From NCBI GenBank assembly GCA_018613035.1, contig JAGGRA010000019.1, forward strand, positions 1 through 64,000: DNA of 64,000 nucleotides. The letters are read 5' to 3'. The stretch's first letter is position 1, and the number at the start of each line of letters is the position of its first letter. This document shows positions 43,009 through 55,273 of the stretch, one piece after another. The notes below the pieces were generated by a model, which saw only the letters and a list, made by a program, of their open reading frames with translations, did no database searches and was not told where the DNA came from. The translations under genes and the position numbers were made by a program. This DNA comes from Pseudomonas sp. ISL-84. Its GTDB lineage: Bacteria > Bacillota > Bacilli > Bacillales > Cytobacillaceae.

Positions 43009-43779
43009 TTGCGCGCAGATGGACGTGAACCAATGCAGCTCAGGCCTATACATATTGAAACAGATTACTTAAAGCATCCCGAGGGCTCTGTTCTTATTAC
43101 AGTAGGAGATACAAAGGTGATTTGTACAGCTAGTATCGATGAGAGAGTGCCGCCATTTATGAGGGGCCAGGGAAAAGGCTGGATAACAGCTGAATATTCC
43201 ATGCTGCCAAGAGCTACAGAACAGAGAAATATTAGAGAAGCGGCTAAAGGCAAGATTTCCGGAAGAACAATGGAAATCCAGCGCCTGATCGGCCGTGCCC
43301 TTCGTGCTGTTGTAGATTTAGAGGCACTTGGAGAAAGAACTGTCTGGCTGGATTGTGACGTAATACAAGCCGACGGAGGCACACGGACAGCTTCTATTAC
43401 AGGTGCATTCATTGCAATGGCACAGGCAATGGACAAGCTTTACAACAATAAGAAGCTTCCGCAGTACCCGGTCAATGATTTTCTTGCTGCTACAAGTGTG
43501 GGGATACTCGATAATAAGCAGGCGGCAGTAGACTTAAATTATATTGAGGACTCTTCAGCACAAGTGGATATGAATGTAGTCATGACAGGCAGCGGAGAAT
43601 TTGTAGAACTTCAGGGTACAGGGGAAGAGGCGACATTTTCGTATGCACAGCTTCAGGAACTATTAGGTGCTGCCCAAGGAGGCATCTCAGAGCTGTTTGA
43701 GCAGCAAAAGGCTGCACTTGGAGAGAAAATCACAACAAGTATTAATAATAAAAGAGAGAAGCTGGAGGGTAAGGTATAG
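43009..43779 (+). CDS. rph: Ribonuclease PH
   Basis: A 256-residue phosphorolytic 3' exoribonuclease that trims tRNA precursors. Family segments: [93 protein letters not shown] and [20 protein letters not shown]. The phosphate-binding Arg and Asp positions are present. The start is TTG eight bases behind AAAGGGGG. It is one base from rdgB, forming a unit with rdgB and ysnB. Confidence 0.97.
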   Translation: MRADGREPMQLRPIHIETDYLKHPEGSVLITVGDTKVICTASIDERVPPFMRGQGKGWITAEYSMLPRATEQRNIREAAKGKISGRTMEIQRLIGRALRAVVDLEALGERTVWLDCDVIQADGGTRTASITGAFIAMAQAMDKLYNNKKLPQYPVNDFLAATSVGILDNKQAAVDLNYIEDSSAQVDMNVVMTGSGEFVELQGTGEEATFSYAQLQELLGAAQGGISELFEQQKAALGEKITTSINNKREKLEGKV

Positions 43780-43780
43780 C

Positions 43781-44392
43781 ATGCAAGAAGTTATAATCGC
43801 TACAAAAAATGCAGGCAAAGCAAGGGAGTTTGAGCGGATGTTCAAGCCTCTTGGCTATGAGGTCAAAACTTTATTGGACTATCCTGACTTTCATGATGTA
43901 GAAGAAACCGGCACCACCTTTGAAGAGAATGCCATTTTAAAAGCTGAAACGGTTGCCAATGCGTTCAGAAGAATGGTCATTGCTGATGATTCGGGACTGA
44001 TGATAGATGCGCTGGAGGGCAGGCCTGGCATTTATTCTGCGCGCTATGCGGGTGAAGAGAAAAACGACCAGAAAAACATGGACAAAGTTTTGAAGGAGAT
44101 GGAGAACACACCCGATAACAGCAGGCAGGCGAGATTTTACTGCGCGCTGGCAATTGCTGCACCTGGAAAAGAAACATTAACAGTTGCAGGGACCTGCGAA
44201 GGCTTTATTTTGAGAGAGAAAAGAGGTACTCATGGGTTTGGCTATGATCCCATCTTCTTTGCGGAGGAGAAAGGAAAAGCAATGGCAGAGCTAAAGCCTG
44301 AAGAAAAAAGCCAAATCAGTCATCGGGCAAAGGCGCTAAAAAAGCTTGAAGAGCTTCTCCCTGCTTTTCTTTCCGGAAATGAAAAAGCATGA
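43781..44392 (+). CDS. rdgB: XTP/dITP pyrophosphatase (RdgB/HAM1 family)
   Basis: A 203-residue house-cleaning nucleotidase that removes XTP and dITP to keep deaminated bases out of DNA. The N-terminal EVIIATKNAGKAREFERMF, central ADDSGLMIDALEGRPGIYSA followed by RYAGE, and the C-terminal GTHGFGYDPIFF and SHRAKALKKL are family hallmarks. The open frame extends 114 bases into rph, but GGAGGGTAAGG points to ATG 43781. Its stop overlaps the next start as ATGA. Confidence 0.96.
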   Translation: MQEVIIATKNAGKAREFERMFKPLGYEVKTLLDYPDFHDVEETGTTFEENAILKAETVANAFRRMVIADDSGLMIDALEGRPGIYSARYAGEEKNDQKNMDKVLKEMENTPDNSRQARFYCALAIAAPGKETLTVAGTCEGFILREKRGTHGFGYDPIFFAEEKGKAMAELKPEEKSQISHRAKALKKLEELLPAFLSGNEKA

Positions 44393-44907
44393 AAATACTC
44401 ATTCTGAGCGACAGCCATGGCCTAACTTCCGAACTGAAGCAAATCCGTAACAAGCATGCTGGGATGGATCTTTTGATTCATTGCGGAGATTCGGAACTGC
44501 AAGCTGATGACGAATCTATTAAAGGGTATTCTGCAGTAAGGGGAAATTGTGACTTTGAGACAGGATTCCCGGAAGATCGTTTTGAAGAAGTTGAAGGGCT
44601 GCGCCTGTTTGTTACACATGGCCATAGGTATTCTGTAAAGTCTACACTAATGAATCTCACTTACCGCGCACGTGAAATGGAAGCGGATATTGTATGTTTT
44701 GGTCATTCGCATTATCTGGGAGCTGAAATGGTTGATAACACTTTATTTATTAATCCTGGAAGTATCAGGCTGCCAAGGGGAAGAAGAGAAAAAACATATA
44801 TAATCCTGGAGGCTAAGGAAAGAGATATTACTCTGGATGTTTATGATTTAGCCACAGGGAAAATGCCACGTCTGTCTCAAAAATTTTCACTGGCAAAAAA
44901 GGAATAA
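44389..44907 (+). CDS. ysnB: YfcE/MJ0936-type metallophosphoesterase (YsnB)
   Basis: A 172-residue calcineurin-like phosphodiesterase. The metal-binding motifs appear in order: LSDSHG (Asp, His), HCGDSE, GNCD, VTHGH and FGHSH. Relatives hydrolyse model phosphodiesters; the cellular substrate is not known. It overlaps rdgB by four bases (ATGA), so translation is probably coupled. Confidence 0.92.
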   Translation: MKILILSDSHGLTSELKQIRNKHAGMDLLIHCGDSELQADDESIKGYSAVRGNCDFETGFPEDRFEEVEGLRLFVTHGHRYSVKSTLMNLTYRAREMEADIVCFGHSHYLGAEMVDNTLFINPGSIRLPRGRREKTYIILEAKERDITLDVYDLATGKMPRLSQKFSLAKKE

Positions 44908-44970
44908 CTTGATTATAATAACTGAGGGGAGCAAGGCTTCCCTCAATCACAAAAAACTTTCAATAAAGTG

Positions 44971-44999
44971 TTGACTTCGGATTGTTTGTCTAATATAAT
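44971..44999 (+). promoter_or_regulatory. Strong sigma-A promoter for tRNA-Arg
   Basis: TTGACT (44971-44976), 17-bp spacer, TATAAT (44994-44999). Transcription would start near 45006, about 200 nt ahead of the mature tRNA. Confidence 0.83.
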
Positions 45000-45046
45000 A
45001 AAACTTGTCTTTAAGATAATCTTTCTCGAAAACAGACAGAAGTTAT

Positions 45047-45073
45047 TATATTATACGTCCCAGTAGCTCAGCA
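45047..45073 (+). repeat. Partial duplicate of the tRNA-Arg 5' end
   Basis: 27 bases here are identical to 45199-45225, covering ten bases of upstream flank and the first 17 bases of tRNA-Arg (GTCCCAGTAGCTCAGCA). The match stops inside the D loop. The copy is 152 bp upstream of the intact gene, within the same predicted transcript. Confidence 0.9.
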
Positions 45074-45208
45074 AAGCGTAAACGTCACTGAAGTAACATC
45101 TTTGTAGCTTTGTTCCGACGCATATACTTCCTTGAAAGACTAGAAGAGGAAGGAACAGGATAGTAAGAAACCTACTGTAGTAGTAAAGATTTAATTAATA
45201 TATTATAC

Positions 45209-45285
<77 letters not shown>

Positions 45286-45324
45286 TTTACACACCTAGCA
45301 ACACTACATATCTTACCGAATTTT

Positions 45325-45350
45325 ACTCACCATTTTGGTGAGTTTTTTTG
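45325..45350 (+). terminator. tRNA-Arg terminator
   Basis: ACTCACC and GGTGAGT pair around a 5-nt loop and are followed by T7. Confidence 0.87.
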
Positions 45351-45516
45351 TGCCCTAAGATCCTCTAGCACCCCTCCTGCAAAGTTATCTGGGATCCCTA
45401 CAGATTATAAAATTTTAAAAAATTTTTTTTCTCAAGGAATGTGAATATATCAACATTGTAAGCGGATACAGCTAAACCGATTAATCTAAATTATCAAATA
45501 ATTCATAAAAAGGGTG

Positions 45517-45545
45517 TTGACGACTGTTCAAAATGGGCGTAAGAT
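45517..45545 (+). promoter_or_regulatory. Putative promoter of ilvE
   Basis: TTGACG (45517-45522), 17-bp spacer, TAAGAT (45540-45545). An AATTTTAAAAAATTT segment about 100 bases upstream (near 45412-45428) differs from the CodY box at three positions; CodY control is possible but weakly supported. Confidence 0.55.
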
Positions 45546-45696
45546 AGTCCTCAATATAAGAAATCAAAACCTGAATTAAACAGAATCGCAAAAGCAAAAT
45601 TAAAATATTCTGTATAGAAATTTGCAGATTTTTTTAAGCTAAAAATTCAGTGGTTTAAAGTGTTAAATTATTTGTACTTAGTGAGAGGTGTTTTTC

Positions 45697-46569
45697 GTGC
45701 CTGAACAGTGGATCTTTTTAAACGGAGAATTCGTCACAAAAGAAAACGCGAAAATTTCTGTTTATGACCATGGTTTTCTTTATGGCGATGGAGTTTTTGA
45801 AGGTATCAGGGTTTACAGCGGAAATATTTTTAGAATGAAAGAGCATATGGATCGCCTGTATCGATCAGCAAAGTCAATTATGCTTAACATTCCGTATACA
45901 AAAGAAGAGTTCACTGACCTGGTGGTAAAAACGGTTGAACGAAACCAGCATGAAAGTGCTTATATTCGAATAGTGGTGTCAAGGGGAGTCGGCGATCTTG
46001 GTCTGGATCCAAACAACTGCAGGAGCGCCAATGTTGTTATCATTGTAGAGCCTCTGGCCATTTTCCCTAAACATCTTTACGAAACAGGATTGGAAATTGT
46101 AACAGTTGCAACCCGGCGAAACAGACCCGATGTATTAAGTCCAAAAGTAAAATCCCTGAACTATTTGAATAATATTCTTGTCAAAATTGAAGCCCGCCTT
46201 GCCAATGTGAATGAAGCATTAATGCTAAATGATCAAGGCTATGTAGCGGAAGGCTCGGCAGATAATGTATTTATTATAAAGGACGGGGTATTCTACACTC
46301 CTCCTGGTTATATCGGAGCATTGGAAGGAATCACAAGAAACGCTGTGATCGATATAGCAAGAGAGCTTGGATATGAAGTGAAGGAAGAACCCTTTACAAG
46401 GCATGATGTGTACACAGCTGATGAGGTTTTCTTAACCGGCACTGCCGCGGAAGTCATCGCAGTTGTAAAAGTGGATGGCCGGACAATAGGTGACGGCGTT
46501 CCGGGAAGTTACACAAAAAATCTCCTGGAGAAATTCAGGGAGCGGGTTGTGCAGAAGGGATTAAGGTAA
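45697..46569 (+). CDS. ilvE: Branched-chain amino acid aminotransferase
   Basis: A 290-residue fold-type IV PLP aminotransferase for the last step of Val, Leu and Ile synthesis. Key parts are SVYDHGFLYGDGVFEGIRVY, the catalytic Lys (Lys152) in SPKVKSLNYLNNILVKIEA, EGSADNVFIIKDG and LEGITRNAVIDIARE. The frame opens at GTG 45688, inside the ribosome site; GTG 45697 lies eight bases after GAGAGG and is preferred. It precedes the T-box leader of ilvB-leuD and may be partly cotranscribed with it. Confidence 0.94.
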   Translation: MPEQWIFLNGEFVTKENAKISVYDHGFLYGDGVFEGIRVYSGNIFRMKEHMDRLYRSAKSIMLNIPYTKEEFTDLVVKTVERNQHESAYIRIVVSRGVGDLGLDPNNCRSANVVIIVEPLAIFPKHLYETGLEIVTVATRRNRPDVLSPKVKSLNYLNNILVKIEARLANVNEALMLNDQGYVAEGSADNVFIIKDGVFYTPPGYIGALEGITRNAVIDIARELGYEVKEEPFTRHDVYTADEVFLTGTAAEVIAVVKVDGRTIGDGVPGSYTKNLLEKFRERVVQKGLR

Positions 46570-46614
46570 TCTCGCTGGCAGCTCCGCACGTAAGCTGAAA
46601 AAATAACTTAAACA

Positions 46615-46925
46615 AATAGGAAAAGCGTGGAAGAGGATAAGTAGTTTTATGACAAGGCGTTCACAGAGAGCCGGAGCTGCTGAAAACCGGCAATGCCCTC
46701 ATAAAATGAACTCACCTCGGAGCGCAGGCCTGAAAGATGATCATCGAGTAGGGGCTGCCGGGTGTGCTTCACCCGTTATCAAAACGGATAGCAATTTTGC
46801 TATCCATGAGTGCACGCATCAAGCGTGAATCAGGGTGGTACCGTGGAACAGGTTATCAAAGCCTTTTCATCCCTTAAGCCTATAATCAATAGGTTTGTAT
46901 GGGGTGGAAGGGCTTTTTATATTGG
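46615..46925 (+). promoter_or_regulatory. Leu-type T-box leader of ilv-leu
   Basis: The T-box AGGGTGGTACCGTGG lies at 46832-46846. A terminator follows at about 46856-46921 (AAAGCC...TCATCCC pairing with GGGGTGGAAGGGCTTT). The stem I part (46615-46730) contains GAACTCACC, where CTC is a plausible leucine specifier, as in B. subtilis ilv-leu; I did not verify the fold. Uncharged tRNA-Leu should promote readthrough into ilvB-leuD. Confidence 0.88.
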
Positions 46926-46954
46926 ATTAAAAAACAAGAGGAGGTTATCAACAA

Positions 46955-48673
46955 ATGTTGCAGGAAGCTGCCTTAACAGAAACCAAAACGGAGACCGAAC
47001 CGGTTACCGGTGCAGATCTGTTATTAAGAGCCTTGGAGAAAGAAAATGTTGAAGTGATTTTTGGTTATCCGGGAGGAGCTGTTCTTCCAATTTACGACAA
47101 GCTGTATGATTCAAAGATTCTTCATGTTTTACCCCGCCATGAGCAGGGAGGTATTCATGCAGCCGAAGGATATGCCCGAATCTCAGGAAAGCCGGGTGTT
47201 GTGATTGCCACGTCAGGACCGGGAGCTACAAATATTGTAACCGGACTTGCGGATGCCATGATGGATTCACTTCCGCTTATTGTTTTTACAGGCCAGGTGG
47301 CAACAGGCGTTATTGGATCGGATGCCTTTCAGGAGGCGGACATCCTCGGGATAACAACCCCTATCACAAAATATAACTATCAGATCCGCAGCATCGAAGA
47401 TATACCGAGAGTAGTAAAAGAAGCCTTTTATATAGCTTCAACTGGAAGACCTGGACCGGTACTCATCGATGTTCCTAAAGATATCGCAGCATCTGCAGCA
47501 GAGCCGCCAGATGACCAGGAAGTTAATTTACCGGGGTACCAGCCAACATTAAAGCCTAATTATTTGCAGATCCGAAAATTAACCGAAGCAGTTAGCAGAG
47601 CAAAAAAGCCTGTGATTTTGGCAGGAGCGGGAGTTCTTCATGCAAGGGCTTCCGGGGAGTTAAAGGAGTACGCAGAGCAGCAGCAGATTCCGGTTATCCA
47701 TACATTGCTCGGGCTTGGAGGATTCCCGGCTAATCATCCGCTGTTCATCGGAATGGCAGGGATGCACGGCTGCTATGCAGCCAATATGGGATTGACAGAA
47801 TGTGATTTGCTAATAAATATTGGTGCGCGGTTTGATGACAGGCTGACAGGAAATCTAAATCATTTTGCACCAAATGCAACAGTGGCCCATATTGATATCG
47901 ACCCTGCCGAAATCGGAAAAAACGTTCCAACCTCCATCCCGATTGTGGCAGATGCAAAAGAAGCCCTTGAGCAGCTGATCCAGCAGGATGGCAAACCGCC
48001 AGCACATAAAAAATGGATCGAAACCATCCAGCAATGGCAGGAGGAATATCCTTACTTCTACGAGAAAGAAACAGCAGGTTTAAAGCCTCAAAAGGTTATG
48101 GAAATGCTCCATTCCAAAACTGGAGGAGATGCGATTGTGGTAACAGACGTAGGACAGCATCAAATGTGGGCAGCCCAGTATTACCGCTTTAATAAAGCGG
48201 ACAGATGGGTAACCTCAGGCGGTCTGGGTACTATGGGATTTGGCTTTCCTGCAAGCATAGGTGCACAGCTGGCCGATCCTGAAGCATGTGTGCTCGCTGT
48301 TTGCGGAGATGGCGGTTTTCAAATGTCCACTCAGGAGCTGGCAGTCATAAAAGAACTGAACTTGCCTGTAAAAATAGTTATTTTAAATAATATGGCTCTC
48401 GGCATGGTTCGCCAATGGCAGGAAATCTTTTATGAATCGCGCTTTTCACACAGTAAAATTCCTGTACAGCCATCGTTTGTTAAACTGGCGGAAGCATACG
48501 ACATTAAAGGCTATGTAATCCAAACAGAAGAAGAGGCTGAAGCTATTTTAGATGAAGTGCTTCATAGCCGTGAACCGGTTCTTTTGGACTTCAGAGTCGA
48601 TCAGGGTGAAAATGTATATCCAATGATTGCCCCTGGAAAAGGACTTCACGAAATGGTAGGTGTTAAACCATGA
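46955..48673 (+). CDS. ilvB: Acetolactate synthase large subunit
   Basis: A 572-residue ThDP-dependent acetohydroxyacid synthase catalytic subunit. [18 protein letters not shown] and the catalytic Glu region [15 protein letters not shown] mark the N-terminal domain. The central FAD-binding domain follows, and the ThDP/Mg site is in [20 protein letters not shown] with [12 protein letters not shown]. It condenses pyruvate with pyruvate or 2-ketobutyrate. AAGAGGAGG precedes ATG. The ilvH start overlaps its stop by four bases. Confidence 0.98.
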   Translation: MLQEAALTETKTETEPVTGADLLLRALEKENVEVIFGYPGGAVLPIYDKLYDSKILHVLPRHEQGGIHAAEGYARISGKPGVVIATSGPGATNIVTGLADAMMDSLPLIVFTGQVATGVIGSDAFQEADILGITTPITKYNYQIRSIEDIPRVVKEAFYIASTGRPGPVLIDVPKDIAASAAEPPDDQEVNLPGYQPTLKPNYLQIRKLTEAVSRAKKPVILAGAGVLHARASGELKEYAEQQQIPVIHTLLGLGGFPANHPLFIGMAGMHGCYAANMGLTECDLLINIGARFDDRLTGNLNHFAPNATVAHIDIDPAEIGKNVPTSIPIVADAKEALEQLIQQDGKPPAHKKWIETIQQWQEEYPYFYEKETAGLKPQKVMEMLHSKTGGDAIVVTDVGQHQMWAAQYYRFNKADRWVTSGGLGTMGFGFPASIGAQLADPEACVLAVCGDGGFQMSTQELAVIKELNLPVKIVILNNMALGMVRQWQEIFYESRFSHSKIPVQPSFVKLAEAYDIKGYVIQTEEEAEAILDEVLHSREPVLLDFRVDQGENVYPMIAPGKGLHEMVGVKP

Positions 48674-49188
48674 AAAGAGTAATTTGCCTGACTGTAATGA
48701 ACAGGCCAGGCGTCCTGAACAGAATTACAAATCTATTTTCAAAAAGAAATTTTAATATAGAGAGTATCTCTGTCGGCCTTTCCGAACACGAAGGGATGTC
48801 CAGAATAACCTGTGTCGTCCATGTAGAGGATGATAGGGCCAGCGAACAAATTACCAAACAATTAAACAAGCAAATTGATGTCATTAAAGTAACGGATATT
48901 ACTGACCAGTCAATTGTTGCAAGAGAACTTGCTCTCATCAAAGTTCAGGCAGTTCCATACACCAGGAATGAAATATACTCTTTGATTGAGCCATTCAGGG
49001 CTTCGGTTATTGATGTAAGCAAGGACAGCATGACGATTCAAATAACCGGAGAATCTGATAAAGTCGAAGCTTTCATTGACTTGATTAAACCGTACGGCAT
49101 TAAAGAGCTTGCCCGAACCGGAACAACTGCATTTCCAAGGGGAACTCAGCGTTCTTCCCAGCAGCAGAAGTCTTATTCCATTGTTTAA
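48670..49188 (+). CDS. ilvH: Acetolactate synthase small (regulatory) subunit
   Basis: A 172-residue regulatory subunit. The N-terminal ACT domain reads [20 protein letters not shown] and [20 protein letters not shown]; the C-terminal half is the usual ALS_ss_C domain. It binds valine or other branched-chain amino acids and raises IlvB activity. It overlaps the ilvB stop as ATGA, coupling the two subunits. Confidence 0.97.
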   Translation: MKRVICLTVMNRPGVLNRITNLFSKRNFNIESISVGLSEHEGMSRITCVVHVEDDRASEQITKQLNKQIDVIKVTDITDQSIVARELALIKVQAVPYTRNEIYSLIEPFRASVIDVSKDSMTIQITGESDKVEAFIDLIKPYGIKELARTGTTAFPRGTQRSSQQQKSYSIV

Positions 49189-49218
49189 TATCAATTTATA
49201 AAATTAATAATCTAATAA

Positions 49219-51799
<2,581 letters not shown>

Positions 51800-51868
51800 A
51801 AAAATGACAATAGAGGCGACCGCTTTTGCGGCACCTTTCAACCTAAAAAACTAGGCGGAGGGATTAAA

Positions 51869-52981
51869 ATGAAAAAACGTATCGCGGTACTTCCTGGAGA
51901 CGGAATCGGCAAAGAAGTGGTGAATGGAGCAATTGAAGTCCTGCAAGCTGTTGGGGAGCGTTTCGGGCACCAGTTCTATTTTTCTTACGGAAAAATTGGC
52001 GGAACGGCAATTGATGCAGCAGGCACTCCGCTGCCTGAAGAAACTTTGGAGCTTTGCAAAGAGAGCGATGCGGTATTGCTTGGAGCGGTTGGCGGCCCAA
52101 AATGGGACCGGCAGCCTCCCCACCTTCGTCCTGAGAGGGGCCTCTTGAAGATCCGCAAAGAACTGAATTTATATGCGAATCTAAGGCCGACCCAGTATTA
52201 TTCAAGCCTTTCAGATACTTCACCATTAAGGAAGGAAGTTATTGAGGGCGTTGATATGCTGATGGTCAGAGAATTAACGGGCGGCCTTTATTTCGGAAAG
52301 CCAAGCGAGCGCACACATCAGAACGGTGAAGATGCAGTAGTTGATACATTATTTTATCAAAAAGAAGAGATGTACCGTGTGATAAAACTGGCTTTCGAAC
52401 TTGCCAGAAAACGGCGCGGAAAAGTCACATCTGTCGATAAAGCAAATGTTCTTGAATCAAGCCGAATGTGGAGAGAGGTAGCGGAGGATATTTCAAACCA
52501 ATATCCGGACGTTGTTTTGGAGCATATGCTTGTTGATAATGCAGCCATGCAAATGATTAAAAATCCTAAACAGTTTGATGTTGTGGTAACAGAGAATATG
52601 TTTGGAGATATTTTGAGCGATGAAGCATCCGTATTGACGGGTTCTCTGGGAATGCTGCCATCTGCAAGCATTTCAGAAAATGGACCATATTTATACGAGC
52701 CAATCCATGGTTCAGCCCCGGATATTGAAGGTAAGAATGCAGCAAACCCAATTGCCATGATTTTATCGGCTGCCATGATGCTTCGCTTATCTTTTGGAAT
52801 GGAAGAGGAAGCAGAGGCGATTGAAAATGCCGTAAATCAAGTGCTGGATGCAGGCTACCGTACGAGAGATATCGCCTCATTCGGGAAAAAACAGGTTTCT
52901 ACTTCGGAGATGATCGAAGAAGTGAAGGCTACTCTTCTTGATAACGAAGCAATCTTAAATATCATGGGAGCTTATGCATAG
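51869..52981 (+). CDS. leuB: 3-isopropylmalate dehydrogenase
   Basis: A 370-residue NAD-dependent decarboxylating dehydrogenase. Landmarks are IAVLPGDGIGKEVVNGAIEV, the substrate-binding Arg segment LRPERGLLKIRKELNLYANL, LTGGLYFGKP, VTENMFGDILSDEAS and the cofactor loop EPIHGSAPDIEGKNAANPIA. GGCGGAGGG precedes ATG. It is followed by a repeat-derived gap with a terminator-like hairpin before leuC. Confidence 0.98.
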   Translation: MKKRIAVLPGDGIGKEVVNGAIEVLQAVGERFGHQFYFSYGKIGGTAIDAAGTPLPEETLELCKESDAVLLGAVGGPKWDRQPPHLRPERGLLKIRKELNLYANLRPTQYYSSLSDTSPLRKEVIEGVDMLMVRELTGGLYFGKPSERTHQNGEDAVVDTLFYQKEEMYRVIKLAFELARKRRGKVTSVDKANVLESSRMWREVAEDISNQYPDVVLEHMLVDNAAMQMIKNPKQFDVVVTENMFGDILSDEASVLTGSLGMLPSASISENGPYLYEPIHGSAPDIEGKNAANPIAMILSAAMMLRLSFGMEEEAEAIENAVNQVLDAGYRTRDIASFGKKQVSTSEMIEEVKATLLDNEAILNIMGAYA

Positions 52982-53006
52982 ATTTAATCACTAGGCCACA
53001 TGATTG

Positions 53007-53080
53007 ATTTTTGGCACCCTGTTGAATTTTTGGCACCCTGTTGACCGGAGGAGAATTCAACAGACAAGTTTAACAAAGCC
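53007..53080 (+). repeat. 19-bp tandem duplication and family B right-end fragment
   Basis: ATTTTTGGCACCCTGTTGA occurs twice back to back (53007-53025 and 53026-53044). It is followed by GAGGAGAATTCAACAGACAAG and TTTAACAAAGCC (to 53080), the conserved right end of family B. Confidence 0.85.
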
Positions 53081-53094
53081 AATCACTAAAAACT

Positions 53095-53126
53095 GAAACA
53101 CGGCCTTAATCGGCCGTGTTTCTTTT
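53095..53126 (+). terminator. Terminator-like hairpin between leuB and leuC
   Basis: GAAACACGGCC and GGCCGTGTTTC form a perfect 11-bp stem around a 6-nt loop, followed by TTTT. Only about 20 bases remain before the leuC ATG, leaving no room for another promoter. Confidence 0.85.
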
Positions 53127-53146
53127 AAAAGGGCGTGGAGTAAATA

Positions 53147-54562
53147 ATGGGAAAATCAATTATAGATAAGATTTGGGAAAAACATGTTGTCCACAGAGAA
53201 GAAGGAAAGCCGGATTTAATGTACATTGATCTTCATTTAGTGCATGAAGTTACATCCCCTCAGGCCTTTTCCGGCTTAAGAATGAAAAATAGAAAAGTGA
53301 GAAGACCTGATAAAACCTTTGCCACAGTAGACCATAACATTCCTACTGATAACCGAAAGGTCATTAATGATCCGATTGCATTAAACCAAATGACCACTTT
53401 AGAAAAAAACTGTAAGGAATTTGGGGTTCCGCTTGCCGGGCTGGACAGCCCAGAACAGGGGATCGTGCATGTTATCGGACCTGAACTGGGGCTTACACAG
53501 CCAGGGATGACGATTGTATGCGGTGACAGCCATACCTCTACTCATGGAGCATTTGGATCTATTGCTTTTGGAATTGGCACAAGTGAAGTGGAGCATGTGA
53601 TGGCAACCCAGACCTTATGGCAAACAAAGCCTAAGACATTAAAGTTAGAAATTAATGGAGAATTGAACAAGGGTGTTACGGCAAAGGATGTCATTCTTTA
53701 TGTGATAGCCAAAAACGGGATTGGTTTTGGTACCAGCCATGTTATTGAGTATTGCGGGGATACCATTGCCCAAATGACCATGGAAGAAAGAATGACAATT
53801 TGCAATATGTCAATCGAAGGAGGGGCAAGAGCAGGGCTGGTTAGTCCGGATGAAACGACGTTTGCCTATCTGGAAGGCCGAAAGTTCGCTCCAAAAGGAG
53901 AAGCCTTCGGGCAAGCAGTTGAAAGCTGGAAGGAGCTTGCTTCAGACCCGGATGCAGCCTACGATAAAATCATCGAAATTGATGCAGCTGATATTGCACC
54001 AATGGTCAGCTGGGGTACGAATCCATCGATGACCTCAAAAGTAACAGAACAAATTCCCAAGCTTGAGGATTGCGATACCGAGCTTGAGCAAAAATCGCTG
54101 TCAAGAGCTTTAGCTTACATGGGCTTGAAGGAAGGGCAAAAAATTGAGGACATTCAAATCCAGCACGTTTTCATTGGATCGTGCACGAATTCCCGATTAG
54201 AGGACTTGAGGCAGGCAGCGGAAATCATCAGAGGTAAAAATGTTCATCCGCAAGTTAGAGCGCTTGTTGTTCCTGGTTCGCAGCAGGTGAAAAAACAGGC
54301 AGAGTCTGAAGGCCTTGATGTTATTTTCAAGCAAGCTGGGTTCGAATGGAGAGAATCAGGCTGCAGCATGTGCCTGAGCATGAACAATGACATTGTGCCG
54401 AGCGGCGAGCATTGTGCATCAACCTCAAACCGTAATTTTGAGGGACGCCAAGGATCCGGTGCAAGAACACATCTTGTCAGCCCTGTGATGGCAGCTGCAG
54501 CAGCATTGTATGGACACTTTGTGGACGTGGGGGCTTTGCTGGCAGCGGAAACAGTTCAATAA
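53147..54562 (+). CDS. leuC: 3-isopropylmalate dehydratase large subunit
   Basis: A 471-residue aconitase-family subunit carrying the 4Fe-4S cluster. Cluster cysteines are in [20 protein letters not shown] and [14 protein letters not shown]; other signatures are [14 protein letters not shown] and [20 protein letters not shown]. It isomerises 2- to 3-isopropylmalate together with LeuD. The ribosome site GGGCGTGGAG lies right after the terminator-like hairpin. Confidence 0.97.
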   Translation: MGKSIIDKIWEKHVVHREEGKPDLMYIDLHLVHEVTSPQAFSGLRMKNRKVRRPDKTFATVDHNIPTDNRKVINDPIALNQMTTLEKNCKEFGVPLAGLDSPEQGIVHVIGPELGLTQPGMTIVCGDSHTSTHGAFGSIAFGIGTSEVEHVMATQTLWQTKPKTLKLEINGELNKGVTAKDVILYVIAKNGIGFGTSHVIEYCGDTIAQMTMEERMTICNMSIEGGARAGLVSPDETTFAYLEGRKFAPKGEAFGQAVESWKELASDPDAAYDKIIEIDAADIAPMVSWGTNPSMTSKVTEQIPKLEDCDTELEQKSLSRALAYMGLKEGQKIEDIQIQHVFIGSCTNSRLEDLRQAAEIIRGKNVHPQVRALVVPGSQQVKKQAESEGLDVIFKQAGFEWRESGCSMCLSMNNDIVPSGEHCASTSNRNFEGRQGSGARTHLVSPVMAAAAALYGHFVDVGALLAAETVQ

Positions 54563-54578
54563 GAAGGAGGAAAGCAGT

Positions 54579-55166
54579 ATGAGCGGATTTAAAACTTTAC
54601 AAGGAAAAGCAGTAGCTTTAGACAGAGCGAATGTAGATACAGATCAAATTATCCCTAAGCAATTTCTGAAAAGAATTGAAAAGACAGGGTTTGGCCAATA
54701 TCTTTTCTATGACTGGAGGTTTAATAAAGAGGGAGAACCCAACCCTGAGTTTGAACTGAATAAAGAAGAAAACCAGGGTGCCCCCATTCTTATTGCGAAT
54801 GAAAATTTTGGATGCGGGTCTTCACGTGAGCATGCTCCGTGGGCACTGGGAGACTTTGGCTTTAAAGTGATAATCGCACCTTCTTTTGCGGATATATTCC
54901 ATCAAAACTGTTTAAAGAATGGTCTATTGCCTATCAGTCTGCCTGCTGAAACGGTTGATTATTTGCTTGAACGCGCCAAGAACCAGCCATATGAACTTAA
55001 AATTGACCTGCAAAATGAAACTATAGAAGATGTCCAGGGCTTTGCAGCGCAATTCTCTATCAATGATTATTGGAAGAAGATGCTGATTAATGGCTGGGAT
55101 GAGATCGAGATCACCCTTCAACTAGAGAACAGCATTGCAGATTTTGAAAAAAGCGAGCTCGTTTAA
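54579..55166 (+). CDS. leuD: 3-isopropylmalate dehydratase small subunit
   Basis: A 195-residue swivel-domain subunit of isopropylmalate isomerase. ANVDTDQIIPKQFLKRIEKT, ENFGCGSSREHAPWALGDFG and DIFHQNCLKNGLLPI are typical. The frame extends upstream into leuC, but AAGGAGG places the start at ATG 54579. It closes the ilv-leu operon. Confidence 0.97.
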   Translation: MSGFKTLQGKAVALDRANVDTDQIIPKQFLKRIEKTGFGQYLFYDWRFNKEGEPNPEFELNKEENQGAPILIANENFGCGSSREHAPWALGDFGFKVIIAPSFADIFHQNCLKNGLLPISLPAETVDYLLERAKNQPYELKIDLQNETIEDVQGFAAQFSINDYWKKMLINGWDEIEITLQLENSIADFEKSELV

Positions 55167-55182
55167 CATAAAAATTAAGAAG

Positions 55183-55213
55183 AAGATTCATGGATGATGC
55201 CATGAATCTTTTT
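55183..55213 (+). terminator. ilv-leu operon terminator
   Basis: AAGATTCATGG and CCATGAATCTT pair perfectly around a 6-nt loop, followed by TTTGTTTTTT. Confidence 0.9.
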
Positions 55214-55273
55214 GTTTTTTTTATAATTCATGCTAAACTAACTTCAAAAATAATAAATTGAGGCGGTACTAGC

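Noticed and set aside
44919-44942. Hairpin after ysnB as a terminator
   Set aside because: TGAGGGGA/TTCCCTCA can pair, but no T-run follows on the plus strand.
45047-45121. A second tRNA gene upstream of tRNA-Arg
   Set aside because: Only the first 17 tRNA bases match; the anticodon arm, T arm and 3' acceptor strand are missing.
46810-47052. 80-codon open frame overlapping the ilvB start
   Set aside because: It runs through the T-box and terminator and is out of frame with ilvB.
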